A stretch of 40,444 nucleotides of DNA, taken from Vicinamibacteraceae bacterium. GTDB taxonomy: Bacteria; Planctomycetota; Phycisphaerae; Phycisphaerales; UBA5793. The translations under genes and the position numbers were made by a program. Positions within the stretch are counted from its first letter, which is position 1, and each line of letters opens with the position of its first letter. This document shows positions 6,858 to 15,594 of this stretch, piece after piece. Below the pieces are notes generated by a model. That model was given only the letters and a program-made list of their open reading frames with translations. It did no database searches and was not told where the DNA came from. The stretch spans positions 1 through 40,444 of the forward strand of contig WYBR01000002.1 in the NCBI GenBank assembly GCA_011525805.1, given 5' to 3'.

Positions 6858-9008
6858 TCATCGGCGCGTGCCGGTGTTCTCGTCGTCGCGCGCCGTTGCC
6901 ACTGCCTCGCCATGTTCGTCCGGGTCGAGCTCGACGCCGTCGATCGCTGCGGGACGAAGGTCGAGTCGGCGCAGGAGCTGGGCGTTGAGCGCGACCACGA
7001 TGGTGGACACGCTCATGAGGACTGCCGCGAGGGCGGGCGGCATGGTGATGCCGGCCCACTGGAGGGCGCCCGCCGCGATGGGAATCGCGAGCACGTTGTA
7101 GCCAGCGGCCCACACCAGGTTCTCGCTCGACTTGCGATAGACGGCCTCGGAGAGGTGGATGATGGACATCACGCTGCGCGGGTCGTCGCTGACGAGGATG
7201 AGCCCCGCCGACTCGATGGCCACATCTGTGCCCGCACCGATGGCGATGCCCACGTCGGCCCGGGCGAGGGCGGGGGCGTCGTTGACGCCGTCACCGACCA
7301 TCGCGACGCGCAGACCCCGGTCCTGGAGCTCGGCGACCTTGGCGGCCTTGTCCTCGGGGAGGACCTCGGAGAAGACCTCGTCGATGCCGAGGTCGGCTGC
7401 CACCGCGTCGGCGACCTGGTGGGCATCGCCGGTGATCATCACGACCTTGCGCCCCGCCGCGTGGAGCTGGTCGATGGCCTGGCGGGCTTCGGGGCGAACC
7501 TCGTCTTCGACCGCCAGCGCGCCGAGGATGCCCTCGCTGGAGGCGAGGTAGAGCACCGACGACCCGCGACCCTTCCACTCCTCGACGGCGGTGGAGATCG
7601 ATGCGGGCACTGCGAGGCTCCGGTCGCGCAGCATCGCCGGGCCGCCGACGGCGTACACCATGTCGTCGATGCGCGCTTCGACGCCGCGGCCGGTGAGGGA
7701 GCGAAACTCGGTGGCTGTGGCGATGCCGTCATGATCGTGGGCGGCGCTGACGATGGCGCGGGCCAGCGGGTGTTCGCTGTCGGCCTCGACGCCGCCGGCC
7801 AGGCGGAGCATCTCGCTCTCGGTGACCCCCTCGGTGGCGGCCACGCCGACGACGACATGCTCGCCCTTGGTGAGGGTGCCGGTCTTGTCGAACAAGACGG
7901 TATCGATCTTGCGGCTGGTCTCGAGGGCGAGCCGGTCCTTGATCAAGATGCCGTTGCGAGCCGCCAGGGCACTCGACAGCGATGTGGTCAGCGGGATGGC
8001 GAGCCCCAGTGCGTGGGGGCACGAGATCACCAGCACCGTCACGACCCGCACGACGGCCTCGTCGCCTTCGCCGATCACGGTCCAGACGATGGCCGTGATG
8101 ACGGCTGCGGCCACCGCCACATAGAACAGCAGCGCTGCGGCCCGATCGGCCAGGACCTGCGTGTGCGACCGTGACTCCTGGGCTTCGGTCACCAGCCGGC
8201 CGATCCCCGCCAGCGCCGTGTCGTCCCCGATTGCGGTGACCTCGACCCGCACCGCGGAGTCGGTCGACACCGAGCCCGCGACCACGGAATCGTCCGTCGA
8301 CTTCGGAACAGGGCGCGATTCGCCGGTGATCATGGACTCATCGAGCTCGGCAGCGCCCTCGATGATCCTGCCGTCGGCGGGGATCCGGCTCCCGGATCGC
8401 ACGAGGACGACGTCGCCGACCCGCAACTCGTCGAGTCGGACGGTCTCGACGGAACCGTCCGCGGCGATGCGTTCCGCTTCGTCCGGAAGCAGCTCGGCCA
8501 GGGCCGCCAGCGCATCCTGGGCCGCGCCGAGGGCCTTCATCTCCTGCCAGTGACCCAGCAGCATGATCGTGATCAGCGCGGCGAGCTCCCACCAGAAGTC
8601 CAGGCCGAACCAGCCGAGCGATGTCGCCATCGACGCCACGTAGGCGACGGTGATCGCCATGGCGATCAGCAGCATCATCCCGGGTTGACGCTGCTCGGCC
8701 TCTCGTACACCGCCGGCCAGGAACGGCCACCCGCCCCACACGAACAAGAACGTCCCCAGCACCGGCCCGACCAGGCTCACCCCCGGGAAGTCGAGGTCGT
8801 AGCCGAACCAGCCCATGACCATCTGACTGGTCACCACCAACGGGATCGTCAGCAGCAGACTCCACCAGAACCGCCGCCGGAACATCTCCACGCTGTGCCC
8901 GGCGTGCTTGCCATGACCCCCGTGCGTCCCACCGGACCCGTGCTCGTCGTGCTCGCCGCCCGCGTGGCCGTCCGGCTCCTGCCCGTCGTCTCGGAAGTTC
9001 TCTGCCAT
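6858..9008 (-). CDS. copB: CopB-type copper-exporting P1B-3 ATPase
   Basis: A P-type metal ATPase of 716 residues. The N terminus (residues about 12-40) is a His/Gly-rich tail with many GH pairs, typical of CopB instead of a CxxC metal domain. The sixth membrane helix carries CPH at 330-332, the P1B-3 signature linked to Cu(II)/Cu(I) export. The actuator has TGES at 228-231, the phosphorylation loop has DKTGTLT with Asp374, the nucleotide domain has SEHPLARAI, and the hinge has GDGVNDAPAL. Eight membrane segments are visible. ATG 9008 has GGAGGAG at a proper distance; an ATG ten codons upstream lacks this. Its gene style resembles actinobacterial copies, which may mean transfer. It probably acts with the metallothionein downstream. 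Confidence 0.92.
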   Translation of the reverse strand: MAENFRDDGQEPDGHAGGEHDEHGSGGTHGGHGKHAGHSVEMFRRRFWWSLLLTIPLVVTSQMVMGWFGYDLDFPGVSLVGPVLGTFLFVWGGWPFLAGGVREAEQRQPGMMLLIAMAITVAYVASMATSLGWFGLDFWWELAALITIMLLGHWQEMKALGAAQDALAALAELLPDEAERIAADGSVETVRLDELRVGDVVLVRSGSRIPADGRIIEGAAELDESMITGESRPVPKSTDDSVVAGSVSTDSAVRVEVTAIGDDTALAGIGRLVTEAQESRSHTQVLADRAAALLFYVAVAAAVITAIVWTVIGEGDEAVVRVVTVLVISCPHALGLAIPLTTSLSSALAARNGILIKDRLALETSRKIDTVLFDKTGTLTKGEHVVVGVAATEGVTESEMLRLAGGVEADSEHPLARAIVSAAHDHDGIATATEFRSLTGRGVEARIDDMVYAVGGPAMLRDRSLAVPASISTAVEEWKGRGSSVLYLASSEGILGALAVEDEVRPEARQAIDQLHAAGRKVVMITGDAHQVADAVAADLGIDEVFSEVLPEDKAAKVAELQDRGLRVAMVGDGVNDAPALARADVGIAIGAGTDVAIESAGLILVSDDPRSVMSIIHLSEAVYRKSSENLVWAAGYNVLAIPIAAGALQWAGITMPPALAAVLMSVSTIVVALNAQLLRRLDLRPAAIDGVELDPDEHGEAVATARDDENTGTRR

Positions 9009-9346
9009 CGCAGTCTCCTCCGTCGAGATGGACCGCATCGAGGCACAGCACGCGGCCGACCGCTTCTCGTGGACTCAGACGCGAACCACGGCCATAGGGT
9101 ACTCCGCAAGGCTGGCGCGACACCTGGTCGTCGCTTGGAGCCTGGCCGTGCTATTGCCGCCACTGGTCGATGGAGGTTTCGGTGCAGAAGCGCGCAGGAC
9201 AAAGAGGCGGGCGAGCGAGGTCGAGCCGAGTGTCGCCGGGCCGAAGCGGCCACAGGATCGGGGCGTGCTGGCGGCCGTGGCGCAGTCGTTCCGGTCGGCG
9301 GCCGAAGGCGTGGCGGCACAGGTGAGTGAAAACGAGATCGCTCGGC

Positions 9347-9508
9347 TGGTCGCCGAAAGCGCCGGCGCGGCTCGGCGTGAAGGCCGTCATTGCCGAGAGC
9401 TACGAACGCATCCACCGCAGCAACCTCGTCTGTAGGGGGGTGCTACCATGGCAGTTCAAGGACGGCGAAGCGGCGCGATCGCTCGGCTTGACGGGCGATG
9501 GATCGTTC
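9347..9508 (+). pseudogene. Fragment of aconitate hydratase (acnA), C-terminal domain
   Basis: The translation contains [20 protein letters not shown], then [11 protein letters not shown] and [10 protein letters not shown]. These match in order the swivel-domain region of AcnA-type aconitases ([31 protein letters not shown]). Both flanks lose the match at once, so only about 54 codons survive and the usual upstream SRDWAAKG is already garbled to WSPKAP. It is a remnant, not a working gene, and has drifted little, which suggests a recent break. Confidence 0.75.
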
Positions 9509-9510
9509 CC

Positions 9511-9538
9511 CTCAGCGACATCGCCTCAGCGACATCGC
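9511..9538. repeat. 14-bp tandem duplication
   Basis: CCTCAGCGACATCG occurs at about 9511-9524 and again immediately after, at the edge of the aconitase scrap. It fits replication slippage or end-joining at the breakpoint. Confidence 0.6.
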
Positions 9539-9823
9539 GGACGGTATCGAGCCGCGTCAAAATGACACAGTGTCGGCGAGCCGGCAGGAGGGGTCACGAG
9601 CTGCTGCCGTCGCCGTCGCGTTCGTCAGGTCGCCGGCAAGAGCGAGGCGGGGAAGGGGATGCATGACACGCGGGTCGCGCTAGCAACTCGGCGGCCCGCT
9701 GATCCTGCAGACCGTGATGGCGGTCGAGCTGGTGCTGCTGATCGGCTGGCAGTTCGGCGGCGACCGTCTCTGTCAAACGAAGCCCGCAGCTCCTGCGCGG
9801 CTGACAACCTTCTGGAGGAATCC

Positions 9824-10972
9824 ATGCATTCACTCACCCACGACTATCCCGCCGTGTTGCTGGCCGACCGCGAGGCGCCGTGCCTGTCGCTCTATCAGCC
9901 GACCCACCGGCAGCACCCCGACAACGTGCAGGACCCGATTCGCTTCCGCAACCTCGTCAAGCGGTTGGCCGCATCGCTGCGCGCGAAGTACCCGGCACGC
10001 GACATCCCGACGCTGCTGGGCCCGTTCGAGGCGCTCGCCGAAGATCACCACTTCTGGAATCACGCCGGCGACGGACTCGCCGTTCTGGGCGCGCCGGATT
10101 TCTTTCGGGTCTACCGGCTGCAGCGGCCGGTTGCCGAACTGGTGGTCGTCGCCGACAGCTTTCATACCAAGCCCCTGATGCGCATCGTACAATCGGCCGA
10201 CCGCTACCAGATCCTCGGCTTGAACCGGCACGCGTTCAAGGTCTATCAGGGCAACCGCGACGCGCTCGATGAGCTGCCGCCGATCGCCGGCGTGCCGCAG
10301 ACTGCCGTTGAAATGCTGGGAAAGGCACGCGACGACCGGGAGGGCGCTCACCGCACCCACGGACCGATGGGCGCCACTCGCGTAGCCCACCACGGCACCG
10401 ACGTCTGGCAGGACCTCGAGGACCGCGACACCGAGCAGTTCTTCCGCGCCGTTGACGCGGCCGTATCGAAGCACCGTTCACAGCCGTCGGGGCAACGTCT
10501 GATCCTGGCGGCGCTGCCGCAGCACCATCATTTGTTTCGCACCATCAGCGCGAATCCGTCGTTGATGGATGAAGCGATCAATGTCCATCCGGATGCGCTG
10601 TCACTGGACGCGCTGCGTGAACGCGCCTGGCAAGTCGTGCTGCCGCACTACCTGCAGCGACTGGCCGGGCTCGTCGAATCCTTCGGCACGGCCGTCTCGC
10701 ACGGTCGCGGCGCCGACGACCTGCCCGGCATCGCCGAAGCGGCGCTCGCCGGGCGCGTGGAGACGCTCCTGATCGAGGCCGACCGACTGTTTCCCGGTCG
10801 CATCGACGCCAGCAGCGGCGAGATCACGACCGCTGATCTGGACCACCCGGAAGTCGATGACGTGTTCGACGATCTGGGTGAAATCGTCCTGAAGAAACGT
10901 GGCGAAGTGATCGTCGTCCCCAGCGACCGCATGCCGACAAACTCCGGCGCCGCTGCAATCTACCGGTTCTGA
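9824..10972 (+). CDS. baeRF-domain protein (archaeo-eukaryotic release-factor-like)
   Basis: A soluble protein of 382 residues. The opening CLSLYQPTHRQ followed by DPIRFRNLVKRLAASL is the usual start of bacterial archaeo-eukaryotic release-factor-like proteins. The end VLKKRGEVIVVPSDRMP, then GAAAIYRF, is their usual C terminus; its EVxVVP.xxMP pattern belongs to the L7Ae/eRF1-C-like part. A middle part with ILAALPQHHHLFR fits the central eRF1/Pelota-like domain. The family is thought to act on stalled ribosomes or as a nuclease-like factor, but no member has an agreed role. ATG 9824 has TGGAGGAA four to eleven bases upstream. The stop overlaps the start of an MFS gene by one base, so the two are translationally coupled and probably act together. 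Confidence 0.7.
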   Translation: MHSLTHDYPAVLLADREAPCLSLYQPTHRQHPDNVQDPIRFRNLVKRLAASLRAKYPARDIPTLLGPFEALAEDHHFWNHAGDGLAVLGAPDFFRVYRLQRPVAELVVVADSFHTKPLMRIVQSADRYQILGLNRHAFKVYQGNRDALDELPPIAGVPQTAVEMLGKARDDREGAHRTHGPMGATRVAHHGTDVWQDLEDRDTEQFFRAVDAAVSKHRSQPSGQRLILAALPQHHHLFRTISANPSLMDEAINVHPDALSLDALRERAWQVVLPHYLQRLAGLVESFGTAVSHGRGADDLPGIAEAALAGRVETLLIEADRLFPGRIDASSGEITTADLDHPEVDDVFDDLGEIVLKKRGEVIVVPSDRMPTNSGAAAIYRF

Positions 10973-12300
10973 TGACTGTTCTGATGACTGGGTTCGCCCG
11001 ACTGCACGCAGTGCTCGTCGACGATGACCAATTGGTGCAGGTGTGCCGCGACCTGCCCGAATCCGCGTGCCGCGAGCAGCCGCACAACTACGGCGTGCAC
11101 ATCGTGTCGCTGAGCCTGACGAAAGTCGGTGAAGGCCTGGCCGATCCCAAGCTCGTGCTCGCCTGGTTGCTCGACGCCATCGGCACGCCGACCTGGGCGC
11201 TCGGCCTGCTGGTGCCGGTGCGCGAATCGCTGGCGATGCTGCCGCAGCTGGTGATCTCGGCACGCATTCGGCGACTCTCCATTCGCAAGACCGTCTATGT
11301 GTTCGGCTGTGTCGTCCAGGGCGCCGCGATCATCAGCTTCGGCCTGATGGGGTGGTTCGCACAGATGTTTTCCGGCGCCCTCGCCGGCATCGTCGCAGTC
11401 GCCCTGATCGCGATCTTCGCTCTCGGTCGCAGCCTGTGCTCGATCAGCCACAAGGACCTGCTCGGCAAGACTGTGGACCGGGGCCGGCGCGGCTCGGTCA
11501 GCGGCACGGCGGGCACCATCGCCGCCGCGGCGACGCTGCTGCTGGCGATCGGGTATTCATTTGGTTGGATTCCGCTCACGGTGCCGGTCGTCGCCGGCAT
11601 GGTCGTGTTCGGCGGCATCTGTTGGCTGCTGGCCGCGTTCGTCTTCGGATTGCTTCGGGAAGAGCCCGGTGCGACGGCAGGCGGCATCGACGGTCTGGCC
11701 GCGGTCGTCGCGCAACTCGGCCTGCTACGCAGCGACCGACATCTGCGCCGCCTCATCGTGACGCGCACATTGCTGCTGTCGACGGCGCTGGCGCCGCCGT
11801 TCTACATCGCACTCAGCGGGGATCGTGCAGCGAGCGGCCTCGGCACGCTGGGCCCTTTCATGGTCGCAGCGGCGGCCGCGAGTCTGGCCAGCACCTACGT
11901 CTGGGGGCGGTTCGCCGACCGATCGAGTCGTCTCGTACTGATGCTCGCGGCGACGCTCGGCGCACTGGCGAACACGGTGGCTGCCTTCGTTGCACTGGCC
12001 ATGCCGACCGTGCTGGAGGAAGCGTCATTGCTGCCGGCGCTGTTGTTCGTGCTCATGATCGCGCACCAGGGCGTGCGGCTCGGGCGTTCCGTGCACGTCG
12101 TCGACATGGCGGAACCCGACCACCGCGCAACGTACACCGCGCTCAGCAATTCGGTGGTCGGTCTGCTCCTGCTCGCCGGCGGCGCCTTCGGCGTCATCGC
12201 GCAGTGGTTCGGCATCGGCGCGGTGCTGGCGATCTTCGCGTCCATGGCAGCTCTGGCGATCCTCGCGGCGGCGGGTTTGGACGACGTTCAGGCCGCTTAG
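10972..12300 (+). CDS. MFS-type membrane transporter coupled to the baeRF gene
   Basis: A membrane protein of 442 residues with about ten to twelve hydrophobic helices. The first 45 residues are soluble and include DDDQLVQVCRDLPESACREQ, before helix 1. Helix 4 to 5 contains SISHKDLLGKTVDRGRRGSVSGTAGT, where the loop between helices is basic, as in the MFS fold; a second basic loop, WGRFADRSSR, lies after helix 8. This pattern suits a major-facilitator permease with unknown substrate. It begins at ATG 10972 within the stop codon of the baeRF gene (ATGA overlap), and a second ATG at 10984 is possible. A small hairpin follows its stop. Fold assignment is fairly sure, specificity is not. Confidence 0.7.
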   Translation: MTVLMTGFARLHAVLVDDDQLVQVCRDLPESACREQPHNYGVHIVSLSLTKVGEGLADPKLVLAWLLDAIGTPTWALGLLVPVRESLAMLPQLVISARIRRLSIRKTVYVFGCVVQGAAIISFGLMGWFAQMFSGALAGIVAVALIAIFALGRSLCSISHKDLLGKTVDRGRRGSVSGTAGTIAAAATLLLAIGYSFGWIPLTVPVVAGMVVFGGICWLLAAFVFGLLREEPGATAGGIDGLAAVVAQLGLLRSDRHLRRLIVTRTLLLSTALAPPFYIALSGDRAASGLGTLGPFMVAAAAASLASTYVWGRFADRSSRLVLMLAATLGALANTVAAFVALAMPTVLEEASLLPALLFVLMIAHQGVRLGRSVHVVDMAEPDHRATYTALSNSVVGLLLLAGGAFGVIAQWFGIGAVLAIFASMAALAILAAAGLDDVQAA

Positions 12301-12316
12301 CCGATCTTTCTCGGCT
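12299..12316 (+). terminator. Possible small terminator hairpin
   Basis: AGCCGA (12299-12304) and TCGGCT (12311-12316) pair around a six-base loop, TCTTTC, overlapping the stop of the MFS gene. There is no T run after it, so this is weak. Confidence 0.3.
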
Positions 12317-12489
12317 CGCGACTGACGAACGGCGCACGTTGTCGATTCTGCTAGACCGAGTACTCGGACGTCTCCACTCCATGGCTGGACCTTCCTTGGA
12401 ATCCTGGAGACCTCGGAGGGTAGGATCGAGCTGGCCAAAGGGACGTCCTGGCTCAGCAATGTGACACGCCGAAATTCAAGGACGAGGTC

Positions 12490-12513
12490 GTGCGCCGGTG
12501 CGCCGGTGCGCCG
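12490..12513. repeat. 8-bp unit repeated three times
   Basis: GTGCGCCG appears three times in tandem in the gap before the phospholipase D gene, followed by a diverged fourth copy. It resembles simple slippage. Confidence 0.8.
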
Positions 12514-12564
12514 GCGCGCTGACATCGCTCCGCGCTGGCGTATTCCAGGCGACGGAACTGACGA

Positions 12565-14130
12565 ATGGGGTACCTGGTCAGAATCTTGAAGTACGTCATC
12601 GTCTGCATTGTTGCGGTGCTCCTGATCCTTGTCGTGATCGGCTGGTGCAGCCGGTTACCTTCGCTGGACGGTCGCACCACTTCCTCGGCTCTACTGGATA
12701 CCGCCGGTACGCGGCTCGGAAGATCCATCACACCGCTGGTTGAAGCGCATCCCGGGCTCTGCGGAATCTATCCGCTGGCGGATTCGCGCGAAGCCTTTGC
12801 CGCGCGTGCGCGCTTGGCCGAAGTCGCGGAGAGGACGCTGGATGTTCAGTATTACATCTGGCAGAACGACATGACGGGCACACTGTTGTTCGAGGCTCTG
12901 CACGCGGCGGCGGATCGCGGCGTTCGTGTCCGCCTTCTCCTGGATGACAACACAACCCCGGGTCTCGACCCGATCCTGGCCGCGCTGGATTCGCACCCGA
13001 ACATCGAAGTACGGCTCTTCAATCCGTTCGTGATTCGGAAACCGCGGATCGGTTATTTGACCGATTTTGCGCGCGCAAACAGGCGCATGCACAACAAGTC
13101 GTTCACCGTCGACAATCAGGTGACCGTGATCGGCGGCCGGAACATCGGCGACGAGTACTTTGGCGCGGCGGCGGAGGGTTCGCTGTTCGTCGATCTCGAT
13201 GTCGTGGCGGTGGGACCGGTCGTGACGGAGGTGTCGAAAGATTTCGATCGGTATTGGGCGTCTACTTCGTCTTACCCGCTCGATCGCATCGTCCATTCTG
13301 TGGAGCCAGCACGAATCGCGGAGCTCGCGAGAGCGGCGGCACGCGTCGAACACGATCCGGCGGCGCTGGCCTACACCGCCGCCATTCGTGATTCTCCCTT
13401 CCTTCGTGCAGTGCTGGAGAGGCGACTCGACTTCGAATGGGCGGTCACGCAGATGATCAGTGATGATCCAGTCAAGGGCCTTGGGCGTGCTCCGTCGCAA
13501 GAGCTGTTTCATCACCAGTTGACGAGGATCATCGGCGATCCGGTTTCTGATCTGGAGCTGGTCGCCCCATATTTCGTTCCCGGGGAGACTGGCACCGACT
13601 CGTTCATCTCGATGGCCAGACGCGGCGTCAAGATCAAGATCCTGACCAACTCACTGCAAGCTTCCGATGTACCGGCGGTCTATTCCGGCTTTGCGAAACG
13701 CCGCAAGCCTCTCCTCGAAGCCGGCATCACCCTGTACGAAATGCGGCGCTTATCGCCGGATGCCGGCGAGCGCGAACTCACCGGACCCTTCGGTAGCTCC
13801 GGATCCAGCCTGCACGCGAAGACGTTCTCGGTGGATCGCTCGCGCTTCTTCGTCGGCTCGTTCAATTTCGATCCGCGGTCGCGGAAGCTGAACACGGAAC
13901 TCGGGTTCGTCATCGACAGTCCGGTGCTGGCCCAAAGGATCGAAGCCGCATTCCACGACAGCATTCCGGCGAACTCCTACGAGCTGCACCTGTCGAACAC
14001 CGGACAGCTCTATTGGACCGAGCATCACGAGGACCAGGTGCTGCGGTATGACCGCGAACCGGGCGCGAGCTGGTGGTTGCGAGCTTCCGTTTGGTTCCTG
14101 TCGCTCTTGCCGATCGAGTGGCTCTTGTGA
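12565..14130 (+). CDS. Phospholipase D-superfamily protein, ClsC-like cardiolipin synthase
   Basis: A 521-residue protein with one N-terminal membrane helix (residues about 10-27) and two PLD catalytic domains. The first HKD motif is His176-Lys178-Asp183 (MHNKSFTVDN) followed by GGRNIGDEYF. The second is His417-Lys419-Asp424 (HAKTFSVD) followed by FVGSFNFDPRS. The LDVQYYIWQ segment and GSFNFDPRS motif are typical of ClsC, which makes cardiolipin from phosphatidylglycerol and phosphatidylethanolamine at the inner membrane. ClsC often depends on a small partner, YmdB, not seen here. No clear ribosome-binding site precedes the ATG, but the first helix directly follows it. It stands alone between the MFS gene and an IS21 scrap. 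Confidence 0.88.
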   Translation: MGYLVRILKYVIVCIVAVLLILVVIGWCSRLPSLDGRTTSSALLDTAGTRLGRSITPLVEAHPGLCGIYPLADSREAFAARARLAEVAERTLDVQYYIWQNDMTGTLLFEALHAAADRGVRVRLLLDDNTTPGLDPILAALDSHPNIEVRLFNPFVIRKPRIGYLTDFARANRRMHNKSFTVDNQVTVIGGRNIGDEYFGAAAEGSLFVDLDVVAVGPVVTEVSKDFDRYWASTSSYPLDRIVHSVEPARIAELARAAARVEHDPAALAYTAAIRDSPFLRAVLERRLDFEWAVTQMISDDPVKGLGRAPSQELFHHQLTRIIGDPVSDLELVAPYFVPGETGTDSFISMARRGVKIKILTNSLQASDVPAVYSGFAKRRKPLLEAGITLYEMRRLSPDAGERELTGPFGSSGSSLHAKTFSVDRSRFFVGSFNFDPRSRKLNTELGFVIDSPVLAQRIEAAFHDSIPANSYELHLSNTGQLYWTEHHEDQVLRYDREPGASWWLRASVWFLSLLPIEWLL

Positions 14131-14136
14131 TTGCGG

Positions 14137-14253
14137 CACCGTCGCCGCTGCTCGGCCGGCTGCTGCACAAGAGCCACGTGCTCGACATCCGCGGCCGGAG
14201 CTACCGGCTGCGGGACCTCGATCGGACCGCGACGGCGAGCCGCAGCCCGGGGT
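14137..14253 (+). pseudogene. C-terminal remnant of IS21-family IstB helper ATPase
   Basis: One plus frame just after the phospholipase D stop reads LLGRLLHKSHVLDIRGRSY, then RLRD. This matches the C-terminal tail of IstB-type proteins (DRLLHHAHVxxIRGxSYRLR). Nothing of the AAA+ core remains. It indicates that an IS21-like element once lay here, just upstream (plus orientation) of the aryl-alcohol dehydrogenase and pch genes. Confidence 0.65.
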
Positions 14254-14377
14254 GAAGCCTCGGTGATGCCGACCGTCGTCTCGGGAAACCTCGATGCGGC
14301 CGTGTCGAGGCTCGGAAGAGAACGGAGCCGAGCTCGTCAGTGGATCCCAGGCCGATCCTCGACGGCGCGCCCGGCGT

Positions 14378-15493
14378 TCAGCTGCCGATTCGCAGCACCG
14401 GCTTGATGACGGCGCCCGACTTGGAGTCGGCGAGGGCGCCTTCGATCTCCGTGAAGTCGTAGCTGCGGACGAGTTCGTCGAAGGGGAACCGCCCCTGCTC
14501 GAAGAGTTGGACGAGAGCCGGGATGAGCTGACCCGAGCGCCCGCCGCCGCCGAGGACTCCGATCACCCGCTTGCCCCACAGGGTCGTCAGATGGTCGAGG
14601 GAGAAGCGAGCGCCGGCAGGAGCCCCCCCGATCAGCACCAGAGTGCCGAGCATCCCGACGCTGGTGGCGAGCGTCTCGATCACGGAGATGACTCCCGTGC
14701 AGTCGAAGGCGAAATCGACGGTGGAGCCGGTGATCTCGCGCACGGCGACAGCGAGGTCGGTGCGCTTCGAGTTGACGACGTGGGTGGCGCCGAACTGCTG
14801 CGCGAGTTCGAGGCGGGAGTCGTGCACGTCGGCGGCGAGGATCCGCGTCGCGCCCGTGCAGGTCGCCGCCGCGATCGCCGCCAGGCCGACCGCGCCGACA
14901 CCGCACACCAGGATCGAGTCGCCCGGCCGGGGTCGCGCTTCGTTGAGTACCGCGCCGGCGCCCGTGGCGAGACCGCAGCCGAGCGGGCCGAGCAACTCGA
15001 GAGGGGCGTTCGTCTCGACGCGCACCAAGGCGTCGGCGGTCACGATCGAATGGGTGGCAAAGGACGACTGGCCGAAGAAGTGGCCGTGGATCGGCCGTCC
15101 GTCCAGTCTCGAGTAGGCGGAGGTGCCGGCGAGGTCGCCCTTGAAGCGGTGCCCGGAGACCAACGCTTCGCCCGTACGCAGGCAGTAGCGCGGCTGCCCG
15201 TCGAGGCAGTTGCGGCACCCGCCGCAGGAGGGCCAGCCGATGATCACCTTGTCGCCCACGTTGACCTGGCTGACTCCGGTGCCGAGCTCTTCGACGATTC
15301 CCGAGCCTTCGTGGCCGAGAATCGACGGGAAGGGCATCGGCATGTCGCCTGCGCGGGTGATGGCGTCGGTGTGGCAGACGCCGGAGGCAACGATGCGCAC
15401 GCGCACCTCGCCCCGGCCTGGAGGCGCGAGCTCGAGTTCCTGCATCAGAAACGGGCCGTCCTTCTCCTCGACGACCAGGGCCTGGATTCTCAT
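14378..15493 (-). CDS. Zinc-dependent aryl-alcohol dehydrogenase (XylB/AreB-like)
   Basis: Medium-chain dehydrogenase of 371 residues. Catalytic-zinc residues are Cys40-His41 (GVCHTDAITR) and His61-Glu62 (LGHEGSG). Structural-zinc cysteines are 90, 93, 96 and 104. The NAD-binding motif GVGAVGLAAIAAATCTGA is in the second half. This pattern fits benzyl-alcohol and other aryl-alcohol dehydrogenases, which oxidise aromatic alcohols to aldehydes. ATG 15493 has AGGAGG six bases upstream. It follows pchF by about 100 bases on the same strand, so a likely role is oxidation of 4-hydroxybenzyl alcohol released by the p-cresol methylhydroxylase. That substrate is inferred from position only. Confidence 0.85.
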   Translation of the reverse strand: MRIQALVVEEKDGPFLMQELELAPPGRGEVRVRIVASGVCHTDAITRAGDMPMPFPSILGHEGSGIVEELGTGVSQVNVGDKVIIGWPSCGGCRNCLDGQPRYCLRTGEALVSGHRFKGDLAGTSAYSRLDGRPIHGHFFGQSSFATHSIVTADALVRVETNAPLELLGPLGCGLATGAGAVLNEARPRPGDSILVCGVGAVGLAAIAAATCTGATRILAADVHDSRLELAQQFGATHVVNSKRTDLAVAVREITGSTVDFAFDCTGVISVIETLATSVGMLGTLVLIGGAPAGARFSLDHLTTLWGKRVIGVLGGGGRSGQLIPALVQLFEQGRFPFDELVRSYDFTEIEGALADSKSGAVIKPVLRIGS

Positions 15494-15594
15494 CGGCGCC
15501 TCCTGGGCTCTCGGCTCTTCCCTTCCGAGCATGGATCGTGAGTGCCGACAAAGGGCGAGCCTGGTGGCCGCCCTCTTTTCAACGCACCGCACGC

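Larger units (their letters stand above)
9009..9823. other. Degraded region between copB and the baeRF gene
   Basis: About 815 bases without an intact gene. It holds an aconitase scrap (9347-9508), a 14-bp tandem duplication (CCTCAGCGACATCG at 9511-9538) and, near 9690-9760, a short hydrophobic stretch in one plus frame (LILQTVMAVELVLLIGWQF) that looks like a membrane helix cut off from its gene. The picture is of scrap DNA left by several deletions. Confidence 0.5.

Noticed and set aside
6446..6913. 155-codon minus-strand frame between copB and the metallothionein
   Set aside because: Overlaps the end of copB, Arg/Ser-rich, no family signal. The small metallothionein frame is better supported.
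6912..8174. 420-codon plus-strand frame opposite copB
   Set aside because: Antisense shadow rich in Gly, Asp and His; no motif.
12455..12500. Peptide resembling PKFKDEVVRR, as in transposase OrfA starts
   Set aside because: Too short (about 12 residues) and followed by simple repeats; chance match is likely.
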